From Roseivirga sp. UBA6061 (GTDB lineage: Bacteria > Bacteroidota > Bacteroidia > Cytophagales > Cyclobacteriaceae): DNA of 64,000 nt. Made by a program: the position numbers and the translations under genes. Positions within the stretch are counted from its first letter, which is position 1. Each line of letters starts with the position of its first letter. Shown here one piece after another: positions 9,665-17,893 of this stretch. Where the stretch lies: NCBI GenBank assembly GCA_002427745.1, contig DIYF01000127.1, forward strand, positions 62,001 to 126,000, in the 5' to 3' direction. The notes under the pieces are model-generated. The model did no database searches. It was not told the DNA's origin and was given only the letters and a program-made list of their open reading frames with translations.

Positions 9665-10267
9665 TTAAGCCAAAGAATTTACAGTGGCTAAAAGTTTGTC
9701 AAAGCTAATAACGGATTGATCCGGTAGTTTGTTGATATCATTTAATGAGAGCGACATACTCAATTTCAAAAAATCAGCTTCTCTGTAATGCTCTTGCATT
9801 TTTTGAGCATTTTGTTCCGTCAGTCTTATGGAAGTTTCAGTATCAAGTTCCAGCTGCCAGGGGTCAGAATGGGTAGCATAAAATATTTCATTCATGCCCG
9901 GATCGAAAGACATATGACCAGTTTGCTTTTTAAAGTCTCCCTTGAGTATCAGGCTCAGACTTACCTCATTACCCCACCAGACTACTATGCGGAAAGCCCA
10001 GACGTGCTGCTTGCTTAAGCTGGCAGGAAAGTCACACACCCAATAGGGGAGTGCCTTGTAGTTTTCACCGCGGGCAATTTTTCTGGGATGCAGAGATACT
10101 TTGTCCGGAAGGGGAATCTGCCGCTCCTTTATATGGAAAGTAAGCTTCTGCTGGGTTTTGAGGAGCAACTGAGTGATTTTTTCGTCAATCACCTTTTTAG
10201 TAAGAAGAAAATCCCGGTTCTGTAGGATTGCTAACTCCTGTTCCGAAATCTGAGAAGAATCTGCCAA
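9665..10267 (-). CDS. Conserved hypothetical protein downstream of fabH
   Basis: About 200 residues, soluble, no signal or membrane segment, no motif I recognise. The start is uncertain because no ATG lies in the 5' part: the frame opens with a TTG at 10327 inside fabH, while a second TTG at 10267 begins 3 nt after the fabH stop and gives LADSSQISEQEL. I prefer the latter because it avoids a 58-nt overlap. Notable blocks are LPYWVCDFPAS and MHSDPWQLELDTE-like acidic/aromatic segments. Tight coupling to fabH suggests co-transcription but not necessarily a lipid role. Confidence 0.6.
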   Translation of the reverse strand: MADSSQISEQELAILQNRDFLLTKKVIDEKITQLLLKTQQKLTFHIKERQIPLPDKVSLHPRKIARGENYKALPYWVCDFPASLSKQHVWAFRIVVWWGNEVSLSLILKGDFKKQTGHMSFDPGMNEIFYATHSDPWQLELDTETSIRLTEQNAQKMQEHYREADFLKLSMSLSLNDINKLPDQSVISFDKLLATVNSLA

Positions 10268-10269
10268 GG

Positions 10270-11265
10270 CTACCAGCGGATTAATGCAGAGGCCCAGGTA
10301 AAGCCACTGCCAAAAGCTGCCAGGCAAACGAGGTCACCCTCATTGATCTTACCTTTTTCCCATGCCTCACTGAGAGCGATAGGAATAGAGGCCGCTGTGG
10401 TGTTACCGTAGTACATGATATTGTTAAAAACCTTTTCATCAGGCAGCGACATCTGCTTCTGTACAAAGTTGCTGATTCGTAGGTTGGCCTGGTGGGGTAC
10501 CAGCAGGTCAATATCTTCTTTCGAGAGTCCGTTTTGCTCAAGCGCTTCATTGATAACTTCCGAAAACCTTACCACCGCATGCTTGAAAACAGCATTGCCA
10601 TTCATGGTCAGATTAAAGGTGGGGCCCTCAATCAGGTCATGTGAAAGTCTGACCTTTCTGCTACTGCCGGGGTCTTTTACATAGAGCTCTTCAGCATAGT
10701 CACCATCGGCATGCAGGTGTGTGGAAAGTATACCTTTTTCCTCATCGGTGGCTTTCAGTACGGCTGCTCCGGCACCATCAGCAAAGATAACGCCACTGGC
10801 ACGACCCGCTGTCGTTTTATCCAGGGCCGAAGACTGGATTTCTGCTCCCACCACGAGCACCGTTTTATACATGCCTGTTTTGATAAACTGATCTGCTATG
10901 GACAGGGCGTAGATAAAGCCCGAGCAGGCATTGCGAATGTCCAGTGCTCCAATACCCTGAAGCCCCAGCTCACGTTGCAATAATACACCGGAGCCCGGGA
11001 AGAAGTAATCAGGTGTAATGGTAGCAAAAACGATGAACTCCACCTCCTTAACATCGGTATTGGCTCTTTCCAGTGCCATCTTGGAGGCCCTGGTAGCCAT
11101 GTTGGACACCGTGTCTTTGTCGGGGTTAAACCACCTTCTCTGTTCAATTCCTGTTCGCTCAACAATCCATTCATTAGAAGTGTCAATCACTTTTTCTAAA
11201 TCCTGATTGGTGACGATGTTTTCAGGTACATAATGGCCAAGGCCTACTATTTTTGAATTCTTCAT
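10270..11265 (-). CDS. fabH: Beta-ketoacyl-ACP synthase III
   Basis: Condenses acetyl-CoA (or a branched acyl-CoA) with malonyl-ACP to begin fatty-acid synthesis. 331 residues, the usual length. The thiolase-fold catalytic triad is visible: Cys114 in RNACSGF, His in VPHQAN and Asn in YYGNTTAAS, along with the N-terminal TSNEWIVERTGI and the C-terminal AAFGSGFTWASAL. It is not next to plsX/rpmF, so it may be a paralogue of the housekeeping enzyme, but nothing in the active site is altered. Divergent from the lipoprotein gene across about 300 nt. Confidence 0.92.
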   Translation of the reverse strand: MKNSKIVGLGHYVPENIVTNQDLEKVIDTSNEWIVERTGIEQRRWFNPDKDTVSNMATRASKMALERANTDVKEVEFIVFATITPDYFFPGSGVLLQRELGLQGIGALDIRNACSGFIYALSIADQFIKTGMYKTVLVVGAEIQSSALDKTTAGRASGVIFADGAGAAVLKATDEEKGILSTHLHADGDYAEELYVKDPGSSRKVRLSHDLIEGPTFNLTMNGNAVFKHAVVRFSEVINEALEQNGLSKEDIDLLVPHQANLRISNFVQKQMSLPDEKVFNNIMYYGNTTAASIPIALSEAWEKGKINEGDLVCLAAFGSGFTWASALIRW

Positions 11266-11563
11266 ACTTCCATAGGTTCCCCGAGAGACTTATGCAAAGG
11301 CTGTTCAGAGGTGAAACAATTCATGACTAGCCCGATACTAATCATTGAACTGATCTGGTTGCCTTCAGGTCTTTACTTCGGAATGCAGGGGCTAATTTAA
11401 GTAATAATGACAACTTGAAAATACCTTTTGACCAACGGTGAAATAAACAGTAGCTACATACATTTACTATTGACACGAAACGGTAAATTCCTTTTTTTCG
11501 TCACTGGAATCTATTCTACTGGTAACCTTATTGTTAGATAAGCGTTGTCAAGCTTAGTACTGA
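11266..11563. other. Divergent intergenic region between fabH and a lipoprotein gene
   Basis: 298 nt, AT-rich, carrying the control regions of two divergent genes. I found no exact TAnnTTTG box for either gene, and no open frame, RNA gene or repeat. Confidence 0.5.
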
Positions 11564-12325
11564 ATGAAAGTGAGAGAAATGAAAAGAGTTAATCCAGTCA
11601 TTCTGGTCATGATGGCTTTTGCCGTTTTGCAGTCAGGGTGTGGAGTTAATCATCCCAGTGCCGATGAAATCATCTCAAAGGCCATAGAAAAACACGGTGG
11701 AGAGCTGTATGCCAATGCCGATGTCCAGTTTAAATTCCGAGATCAGATTTTCCATACCAAAATAGACAATGGTGAATTTGAAGTGCAACGCTACTATCAA
11801 GACGAAAACGGAGAGATAGTAGACCGTTTGAAAGGCAAAGACATCGTTCGTGAGATCAATAAGAAGCAGGTAGAGCTGGATGCTTCAAAAAAAGCAGACT
11901 TATATAACAATGCCAATTCAGTGGTATACTTTGCCTTACTGCCTTACAGACTCAATGACCCTGCGGTGAATAAGCAATTGATGTGTACCCAGGATGTGGA
12001 AGGAGAACCCTACTATAAAGTGGAAATTACCTTCGATTCAAATGGAGGAGGCGAAGATTTTGAAGACAGTTTTATCTACTGGATCCACAAAGAGAACTTC
12101 ACGGTTGATTATCTGGCCTACAGCTTCCATATCAATGGAGGAGGCGTACGATTCAGAAAGGCCTATAACCAAAGGGAGGTCAATGGCATCAGGTTTCAGG
12201 ACTATGTTAACTATACCATAGACACTGATTTTCCGGCACATGAGCTGGATTTTGCCTTCGAAACCGGTAAGCTTCGCGAGCTTTCTCGTATTAAGCTTGA
12301 AGATGTCCAGGTGAGTGTTAAGTAG
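11564..12325 (+). CDS. DUF6503-like lipoprotein
   Basis: 253 residues (ATG at 11564; an in-frame ATG five codons on gives MKRVNPVIL and may be the true start). A type II signal peptide ends at LQSGC. The mature part opens with ADEIISKAIEKHGGELYANADVQFKFRD, the HGG block typical of a Bacteroidota family of beta-rich outer-membrane-associated lipoproteins (DUF6503) distantly resembling LolA/LolB-type carriers. No catalytic motif. Function unknown; a role in carrying hydrophobic ligands is only a fold-based guess. Confidence 0.7.
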   Translation: MKVREMKRVNPVILVMMAFAVLQSGCGVNHPSADEIISKAIEKHGGELYANADVQFKFRDQIFHTKIDNGEFEVQRYYQDENGEIVDRLKGKDIVREINKKQVELDASKKADLYNNANSVVYFALLPYRLNDPAVNKQLMCTQDVEGEPYYKVEITFDSNGGGEDFEDSFIYWIHKENFTVDYLAYSFHINGGGVRFRKAYNQREVNGIRFQDYVNYTIDTDFPAHELDFAFETGKLRELSRIKLEDVQVSVK

Positions 12326-12354
12326 TCTCGCTACTTACGCAAATCAATTGATGT

Positions 12355-13053
12355 TTATCCAAACAGCGTGAAATTGCCGAACTGGTCGGCAGGCGGTACG
12401 TTTTTCAGTAATTCCGGTGAGTCAAAGCTGCTGTCTCCCAGCTTAGGGTTAACGGTGAAGCGATCCAGTACTTTTTCAGAATAAGGTTTGAGTAAGGAGA
12501 TGGTGCTCTCTTCCGTATTGGAATCATTGAGCCATTCTATGATGAGGTCCTTTTCCAGAATGGCCGGCATACGACTGGTAATATCTGCTACTTCATTGTT
12601 AGCCGGGGTGGTGATCATCATAAAGGTATGAATCGTCTCTCCCTGGTCATTGTCAAAAGAGTCCCACAGGCCGGCAATGGCGAAAGGTTCATTATCAGGT
12701 AAGAAAAACCGATAGGGGGTGCGCCCTTTCTTTGAAAGTGTTTTCCAGTCATAGAACCCGTCTGCAATAATGGCGCAGCGCTGGGTGCGTATATATCGTC
12801 TCAGGGCGGGCCTGTCTGGTATCTGTTCCACCGGGGCCATGGTCAGCTTGTCGCTCACGCGTCTGCCTTTGGCAAAAGCAGGCGTAGTACCCCAGTAAAA
12901 GAAAGAGAGCCCCTCCGGATTATCACTCGTAATTACCGGGAGTAACTGGGTAGGACAGGCATTATATCTGGGACGAAAAGCCTCTGTTGCATCTACATTA
13001 AAAGTCTCATCAATGAGGGAAACGGAGGATGAGATAGAGTAGGTCAGTGGCAT
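12355..13053 (-). CDS. SRAP-fold (HMCES/YedK) protein lacking the catalytic residues
   Basis: 232 residues, the usual size of SOS response-associated peptidases, which crosslink to abasic sites in single-stranded DNA through Cys2. The fold blocks are clear: RPRYNACPTQLLPVI, FYWGTTPAF, IADGFYDWK, FMMITTPAN and SRMPAIL. However, the start reads MPLTYSI where the family has MCGRxS, so Cys2 is Pro; the INARxET block is LTMAPVEQ (Asn lost to Met, Arg to Pro); the active-site Glu of GF/YYEW is Asp; and the IHDRMP histidine is Thr (ITSRMP). The upstream sequence offers no alternative start that would restore Cys2. Probably a non-catalytic DNA-binding paralogue or an enzyme with a changed role. Confidence 0.82.
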   Translation of the reverse strand: MPLTYSISSSVSLIDETFNVDATEAFRPRYNACPTQLLPVITSDNPEGLSFFYWGTTPAFAKGRRVSDKLTMAPVEQIPDRPALRRYIRTQRCAIIADGFYDWKTLSKKGRTPYRFFLPDNEPFAIAGLWDSFDNDQGETIHTFMMITTPANNEVADITSRMPAILEKDLIIEWLNDSNTEESTISLLKPYSEKVLDRFTVNPKLGDSSFDSPELLKNVPPADQFGNFTLFG

Positions 13054-13211
13054 AGCAAACTTTTTTGAAATTTAAGGCTTGTCAGGCATAAAAACTAATC
13101 CCTTTTTTGGTCGGTTTTTTGATCATTAAGTTGTTTAGACAACTTAATAAATAGCCGTTTTAAGAGAGATAGGGACGGTTTTTGAAACTGATTTCAATTC
13201 GTTTCTATTTA

Positions 13212-13243
13212 TTTGAATATCGGTCGATTTAAAACTATTTTTG
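13212..13243 (+). promoter_or_regulatory. Candidate promoter of the E2 gene
   Basis: TTTG at 13212-13215, 20 nt, then TATTTTTG at 13236-13243, an exact Bacteroidota promoter. Predicted start near 13248, which lies after the ATG at 13213 and so supports translation from 13267. Confidence 0.65.
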
Positions 13244-13266
13244 GTCCTCAAATTTTCACAGAAAGA

Positions 13267-14925
13267 ATGGCTGAAATCGTAAGAATGCCCAAGATGAGCG
13301 ATACCATGGAAGAAGGTGTGATTGCTCAGTGGCATAAAAAAGTTGGAGATACAGTAGAGTCCGGAGAGCTGATGGCTGAGATTGAAACAGACAAGGCTAC
13401 GATGGACTACGAATCATATAATGACGGAACCGTACTTTACCTCGGGGCAGCCGAGGGTGAGGCAGTTCAGGTAGAAGGTATATTGGCGATTGTAGGAGGA
13501 GCAGGAGAGGATTATAAGGCCCTGCTCGATGGAGCATCTGCAGGAGATGCTGCCGCGGAGGCTCCTGCCCCTGCCGCGGAAGCTGCTCCGGCTGCAACTG
13601 CTGAAGCAATTGATACAAGCTCTGTGAATGCAGAGATTGTGAGAATGCCTAAGATGAGCGATACCATGGAAGAAGGTGTGATCGCTGAGTGGCACAAGCA
13701 GGTTGGCGATACGGTCGAGTCAGGAGAACTGATGGCTGAGATCGAGACAGATAAAGCCACAATGGAATATGAGTCTTACAATGATGGTGTAGTACTCTAC
13801 CTGGGAGCCAAACAGGGTGAAGGGGTAAAAGTAGATGATGTTTTGGCCATTGTTGGCGAGGCCGGTGCTGATTATGAGTTGCTGCTGAAAGCAGAAGCAG
13901 CCGGTGGTAGTGCTGCTCCTTCAGAGCCGGCACCTGCGGAAGCTGCACCAGCTGCTACTGCAGCAGCCCCTGCCGCAAGTACTCCGGCACCTGCCGAGAG
14001 TCCTGCCGCGCCCATCGTTTCTGAGAATGGCCGTCTCAAGGCTTCTCCGCTGGCTAAAAAGCTAGCTGCAGATAAAGGAATTGATATCAGGCAAGTGACT
14101 GGTACAGGTGATGGCGGTCGTATCGTAAAGAGAGACGTTGAGAACTTTGTACCCGCTGCTGCACCTGCACCGGCAGCAGCGTCAGCACCTGCCAAGGCTG
14201 AGGCAGCTGCAGCTCCTATAGCATTGCCAACAGTAGTAGGAGAAGAAAGCTTCGAAGAAGTGCGTGTCTCTCAAATGAGAAAAACCATTGCGAAGCGTTT
14301 AGCGGGCAGCAAATTCCAGGCACCACATTTCTATCTGACCATGGAAATTAACATGGATAAGGCGATAGAGGCTCGCAAGAGCATGAATGAGGTGTCTCCT
14401 GTGAAAATTTCATTCAATGACATGGTAATCAAGGCAGCAGCAGCGGCTTTGAGACAGCATCCTGCTGTGAATTCCTCATGGCTGGAAGACAAGATCCGCA
14501 TCAACCACCACATTCATATTGGTGTAGCGGTAGCCGTGGATGAGGGACTGCTGGTTCCGGTTGTGAGATTTGCCGATAACAAACCTCTTTCTCATATCTC
14601 TGCTGAGGTGAAAGAACTGGGTGGAAAAGCCAAGAGCAAGAAACTGCAGCCAGATGAAATGACAGGAAACACCTTCACCATCTCTAACCTGGGTATGTTC
14701 GGTATCGAAGAATTTACAGCCATTATCAACCCGCCAGATGCCTGTATCATGGCAGTAGGAGGTATCAAGCAGACTGCCATTGTAAAAGATGGTCAGTTGG
14801 CGATCGGTAACATCATGAAAGTAACGCTTTCATGCGACCACCGTGCTGTGGATGGTGCCGTAGGGTCTGCCTTCCTCAAAACCTTCAAGAGCTTACTTGA
14901 AGAGCCTGTCAGGTTGTTGGTATAA
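13267..14925 (+). CDS. pdhC: Pyruvate dehydrogenase E2, dihydrolipoamide acetyltransferase
   Basis: Core of the pyruvate dehydrogenase complex; transfers the acetyl group from lipoyl-lysine to CoA. 552 residues from ATG at 13267 (MAEIVRMPKMSD). Two lipoyl domains, nearly identical, carry the lipoylated lysines K43 and K163 in ETDKATM. Ala/Pro-rich swinging linkers follow each. Then come the E3/E1-binding domain (about 255-290, ASPLAKKLAADKGID) and the acetyltransferase domain with catalytic His525 in CDHRAVDG. Two lipoyl domains favour pyruvate over 2-oxoglutarate. E1 and E3 genes are not nearby. A start at 13213 would add 18 residues ahead of the lipoyl domain and precede the mapped promoter. 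Confidence 0.94.
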   Translation: MAEIVRMPKMSDTMEEGVIAQWHKKVGDTVESGELMAEIETDKATMDYESYNDGTVLYLGAAEGEAVQVEGILAIVGGAGEDYKALLDGASAGDAAAEAPAPAAEAAPAATAEAIDTSSVNAEIVRMPKMSDTMEEGVIAEWHKQVGDTVESGELMAEIETDKATMEYESYNDGVVLYLGAKQGEGVKVDDVLAIVGEAGADYELLLKAEAAGGSAAPSEPAPAEAAPAATAAAPAASTPAPAESPAAPIVSENGRLKASPLAKKLAADKGIDIRQVTGTGDGGRIVKRDVENFVPAAAPAPAAASAPAKAEAAAAPIALPTVVGEESFEEVRVSQMRKTIAKRLAGSKFQAPHFYLTMEINMDKAIEARKSMNEVSPVKISFNDMVIKAAAAALRQHPAVNSSWLEDKIRINHHIHIGVAVAVDEGLLVPVVRFADNKPLSHISAEVKELGGKAKSKKLQPDEMTGNTFTISNLGMFGIEEFTAIINPPDACIMAVGGIKQTAIVKDGQLAIGNIMKVTLSCDHRAVDGAVGSAFLKTFKSLLEEPVRLLV

Positions 14926-14945
14926 GACTTTCTGTTTGAAAAGCT

Positions 14946-14976
14946 TAAGTCCCGTTGCAAGACGGGACTTTTTTTT
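14946..14976 (+). terminator. Rho-independent terminator of the E2 gene
   Basis: Perfect 9-bp stem, AAGTCCCGT (14947-14955) with ACGGGACTT (14962-14970), 6-nt loop, followed by eight T in total. Confidence 0.9.
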
Positions 14977-15128
14977 GCCCTTTGCCGGATAGTCCGGGGT
15001 ATAGGAGGTTCATTTATGACTATTTGTCAGCTTTTGGGCAACTGGCAACTTTTTAGCTATTCAGCCTCTTAGATTAACAAAACAAAAGCTTTGACGATAT
15101 TGTCAGGCTTGATTTGAAGAGAATACTC

Positions 15129-15668
15129 ATGACAAAGATTAGATCAACTACCGTATTGGCAGTAAAACATAATGGCAGCGTATCAATTGGAGCAGACGGA
15201 CAGGCGACCATGGGAAATACAGTGGCCAAGAGCAATGTGAAAAAGATCAGAAAGCTACAGGACGGTAAGATCGTTACCGGTTTTGCAGGTTCTACAGCTG
15301 ATGCCTTCACTTTGCTTGAGCGATTTGATGAGAAGCTGAACGCTCATGGTGGTAATATGGAAAGAGCTGCCATCGAGCTGGCTAAAGACTGGCGTATGGA
15401 CCGCTACCTGAGAAAGCTGGAGGCAATGCTGATTGTTGCCAACAAGGAGGACATTCTGATTCTATCAGGTACCGGAGATGTTTTGAAGCCTGATAATGGT
15501 ATAGCAGCCATTGGTTCCGGTAGTATGTATGCTCAGGCAGCGGCCCAGGCACTGGTTGGTCATGCTTCAGACCTCGACAGTAAGAAAATCGTGGAAGAGA
15601 GCCTCAATATTGCTGCTGACATCTGTATCTACACCAATCACAATTTGATTATCGAGAAAATATCCTAA
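15129..15668 (+). CDS. hslV: ATP-dependent protease proteolytic subunit HslV
   Basis: Threonine peptidase that forms the proteolytic core of the HslUV (ClpYQ) complex in the cytoplasm. From ATG at 15129 it is 179 residues: [12 protein letters not shown], with the catalytic threonine expected at T7 or T8 after processing, then [67 protein letters not shown] and ICIYTNH. All are family landmarks. The longer frame begins with TTG at 15114 and is unlikely. The ATPase partner hslU is not in the flanking genes. Confidence 0.95.
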   Translation: MTKIRSTTVLAVKHNGSVSIGADGQATMGNTVAKSNVKKIRKLQDGKIVTGFAGSTADAFTLLERFDEKLNAHGGNMERAAIELAKDWRMDRYLRKLEAMLIVANKEDILILSGTGDVLKPDNGIAAIGSGSMYAQAAAQALVGHASDLDSKKIVEESLNIAADICIYTNHNLIIEKIS

Positions 15669-15784
15669 ATTTGTTAAGGACGAAACAGGTCGTTTTAGCT
15701 CATTTAAACTGCCATTTCTTAATAGTCTGAACATTATCGAGACAGGGCAGTCCGGTAAATGACTTGTTTGCGAAAACCAAGACA

Positions 15785-16312
15785 ATGGTACGAGGAACCT
15801 TAAAATTTAGTCTTTTCCTGGGGCTTGTTTGCCTGGTGGCATCTTGTGTAGGCCCTAATCAGAATCTTCATAATGACCCTACCGAAGGACGCCTGCTCCT
15901 GGGAGCAACTGTGCACCTGGGGGATGGTGATGTGATCGAAAATGCGGCTATTGGCGTAAAAGACGGCTACGTAACCTTGCTGGCAGATGCCAAAGTAAGT
16001 AAGCTGGACCTGAAGCAATTTGATGTGGAAAGACTGGGACCTGAGTATCATATCTATCCTTTCAGAAAGACAGAGCTGGGCAATTCAGGAATTGTTTTGG
16101 CCCGGGCACAGGGTGATCCGATTAACATTACCATCCGCGATCGCGAGTTGGAAAAATGTGTAACGATCGGATGCGAAGCCATGTTGCTGATCTGTCACGG
16201 AAGCATTCAGGACAGAAATAAGTTCAGAGTTGACTATGTGTTCCTGGGAAAAGAGAAAGTGAAGATTCTGAAGCAAAGTGACTACTCTGTATCAATTATA
16301 CCGAACGAATAG
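15785..16312 (+). CDS. Lipoprotein with an amidohydrolase N-domain-like segment
   Basis: 175 residues from ATG at 15785 (the longer frame starts with TTG). Signal peptide II ends LVASC. The next stretch, GRLLLGATVHLGDGDVIENAAI, then GYVTLLADA and the HIYPF end, resembles the composite beta-domain that starts Bacteroidota amidohydrolases (GATVHxGNGxVIENGAIG...ITLVADA...KHIYPG). The metal-binding TIM barrel that should follow is absent; instead about 90 residues with EKCVTIGCEAMLLIC and FRVDYVFLGKEKVKIL complete the protein. Intact frame, tight terminator downstream. Function unknown. Confidence 0.65.
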   Translation: MVRGTLKFSLFLGLVCLVASCVGPNQNLHNDPTEGRLLLGATVHLGDGDVIENAAIGVKDGYVTLLADAKVSKLDLKQFDVERLGPEYHIYPFRKTELGNSGIVLARAQGDPINITIRDRELEKCVTIGCEAMLLICHGSIQDRNKFRVDYVFLGKEKVKILKQSDYSVSIIPNE

Positions 16313-16334
16313 AATATTTAAAGATTTATACGAT

Positions 16335-16367
16335 GAAGCCGATTCTGAAAAGAGTCGGCTTTTTTTA
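16335..16367 (+). terminator. Terminator after the amidohydrolase-like lipoprotein gene
   Basis: 10-bp stem, AAGCCGATTC with GAGTCGGCTT (one G-T pair), short A-rich loop, then a seven-T run. Confidence 0.87.
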
Positions 16368-16445
16368 TATCCAGGGTTGTTTTGAAAGTGCTCCGTCCTT
16401 GCTCCCTCGCCAAAGGTTTCTACTGTTGAGAAAGCTTCAGAAGCT

Positions 16446-16575
16446 GTGTCATAATAAAGAGATTGTCACCCTGAAATTTGTTCAGGGTCTCTCGTGAACC
16501 TCATGATCAATAGAGATACTGAAATGTCCCTGATAGCTATCGGGACAGCATGACAGATTAGAGGTATTATGACAC
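16446..16575. repeat. MITE-like 130-bp palindromic element
   Basis: Bounded by a perfect 10-bp terminal inverted repeat, GTGTCATAAT (16446-16455) and ATTATGACAC (16566-16575). Inside are two further inverted repeats: ACCCTGAA/TTCAGGGT (16468-16488) and GTCCCTGATAG/CTATCGGGAC (16526-16546). No target-site duplication is evident. It fills most of the 307-nt gene-free stretch 16313-16619, which otherwise holds only the terminator. Confidence 0.55.
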
Positions 16576-16619
16576 GGTCCTCTTCAGCACAAGAGCTTCA
16601 TTCACAGTGACGGTTTAAC

Positions 16620-17837
16620 TCACTTTTGAGACGACCTTTCTTGCTGTATCCAGGCGTGCTGAGCGATGGCCTTTCGAATAATCTCACAACCCTTCCTTAA
16701 GTCGGATTCACTGATGTTTATGGGGGGTGCAAGCCTGAAGCTTTCGGGGCAGGAGAGAAACCAGAACGTAATGACCCCTTCGGAAATGCAGGTTTCTACA
16801 ATATTCTGTACGCGTTCAGGACTATCGAACTCAATGGCAAACATTAGCCCCTTTCTCCTGATCTCTTTGATAGCCGGATGGCTGATAAGCTCTTCAATCA
16901 ATTGACCTTTTTCTTCCACGCCATCCACCAGGTTTTCATCGAGAATTACCTCCAGATTGGCCAGAGCTGCAGCACAATTAACCGGATGTCCCCCGAAGGT
17001 GGTAATATGGCCCAGCATAGGTCCATGGGTGAGCAAAGACATGTTTTCCTGTGAAGAAATAAAGGCTCCAACGGGCATGCCACCTCCCATGGCCTTGGCT
17101 ACCGTGAGAATATCCGGCACTACGTTAAAATGCTCAAAGGCAAAGAGTTTGCCTGTACGTCCAAAGCCGGTCTGTACCTCATCAAAAATCAACAGTGCCC
17201 CTTTTTTGGTACAGCGATCTCTCAGGGCCTGTAAATAGTTCTGTGAAGGAATGCGCACTCCCGCATCTCCCTGAATGGGCTCAATGATCACACAGGCAGT
17301 TTCATCAGTAATCAGCTTCAGATCCTCTGTGTTGTTAAACTCTATGAAATGCACATCGGGAAGCAACGGCCGGAAGGCATACTTCTTTACTTCATTACCA
17401 GAAACGCTCAGAGAACCGTGTGTACTGCCGTGATAAGACTTTTTGCAGGAAACTATCCCTGTTCTTCCCGTGATGCGTTTGGCCAGCTTCAGTGCCCCTT
17501 CATTGGCCTCAGTACCCGAGTTAACAAAATAGGACGTACTCAAGGTCGGAGGAAGTACAGAAGCCAGTTTTTCAGCAAGTCTGTTTTGAGGAGTCTGGAT
17601 AAACTCCCCATAGGCCATAACATGCATGTAATCATCCAGCTGTGATTTAATGGCATTGACTACATAGGGATGTCTGTGACCAATGTTGGTTACGGCAATG
17701 CCTGAGATAAAGTCCAGATAGTCTTTACCTTCTTTATCGTAGATATAACTGCCCACAGCCTTAGACACTTCAATTTTAAGCGGGAAAGGTGAGGTTTGAG
17801 CAACGTGTTTCAGGAATATACTCTCAGCCGAAGACAT
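16620..17837 (-). CDS. Class III PLP-dependent aminotransferase (ArgD-like)
   Basis: 405 residues, fold type I. Landmarks are FISGIAVTNIGHRHP, the phosphate-binding SGTEANEGALKLA, FDEVQTGFGRTGK and the PLP lysine K248 in TVAKAMGGGMP. This subgroup includes acetylornithine, ornithine, 4-aminobutyrate and lysine aminotransferases; closest by motif to ArgD/RocD-type enzymes. No arginine genes flank it, so the substrate is left open. It reads in the same direction as the AraC-type gene 57 nt upstream, which might be its regulator or a chance neighbour. Confidence 0.88.
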   Translation of the reverse strand: MSSAESIFLKHVAQTSPFPLKIEVSKAVGSYIYDKEGKDYLDFISGIAVTNIGHRHPYVVNAIKSQLDDYMHVMAYGEFIQTPQNRLAEKLASVLPPTLSTSYFVNSGTEANEGALKLAKRITGRTGIVSCKKSYHGSTHGSLSVSGNEVKKYAFRPLLPDVHFIEFNNTEDLKLITDETACVIIEPIQGDAGVRIPSQNYLQALRDRCTKKGALLIFDEVQTGFGRTGKLFAFEHFNVVPDILTVAKAMGGGMPVGAFISSQENMSLLTHGPMLGHITTFGGHPVNCAAALANLEVILDENLVDGVEEKGQLIEELISHPAIKEIRRKGLMFAIEFDSPERVQNIVETCISEGVITFWFLSCPESFRLAPPINISESDLRKGCEIIRKAIAQHAWIQQERSSQK

Positions 17838-17893
17838 GTGCGAAATTAAGCAGTAATTAACGAATCAAAAACACAAAGAGCTGTTTGAAAGTC

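Noticed and set aside
10268..10327. TTG at 10327 as start of the gene downstream of fabH
   Set aside because: It would lie 58 nt inside fabH; a TTG at 10267 directly after the fabH stop is more natural.
13213..13266. Extra 18 N-terminal residues for the E2 protein
   Set aside because: The promoter maps inside this stretch and the lipoyl domain begins at the ATG at 13267.
13512..14195. Several minus-strand frames antisense to the E2 gene
   Set aside because: Alanine/glutamine/leucine-rich products arise from the Ala/Pro-rich linkers of E2 read on the other strand.
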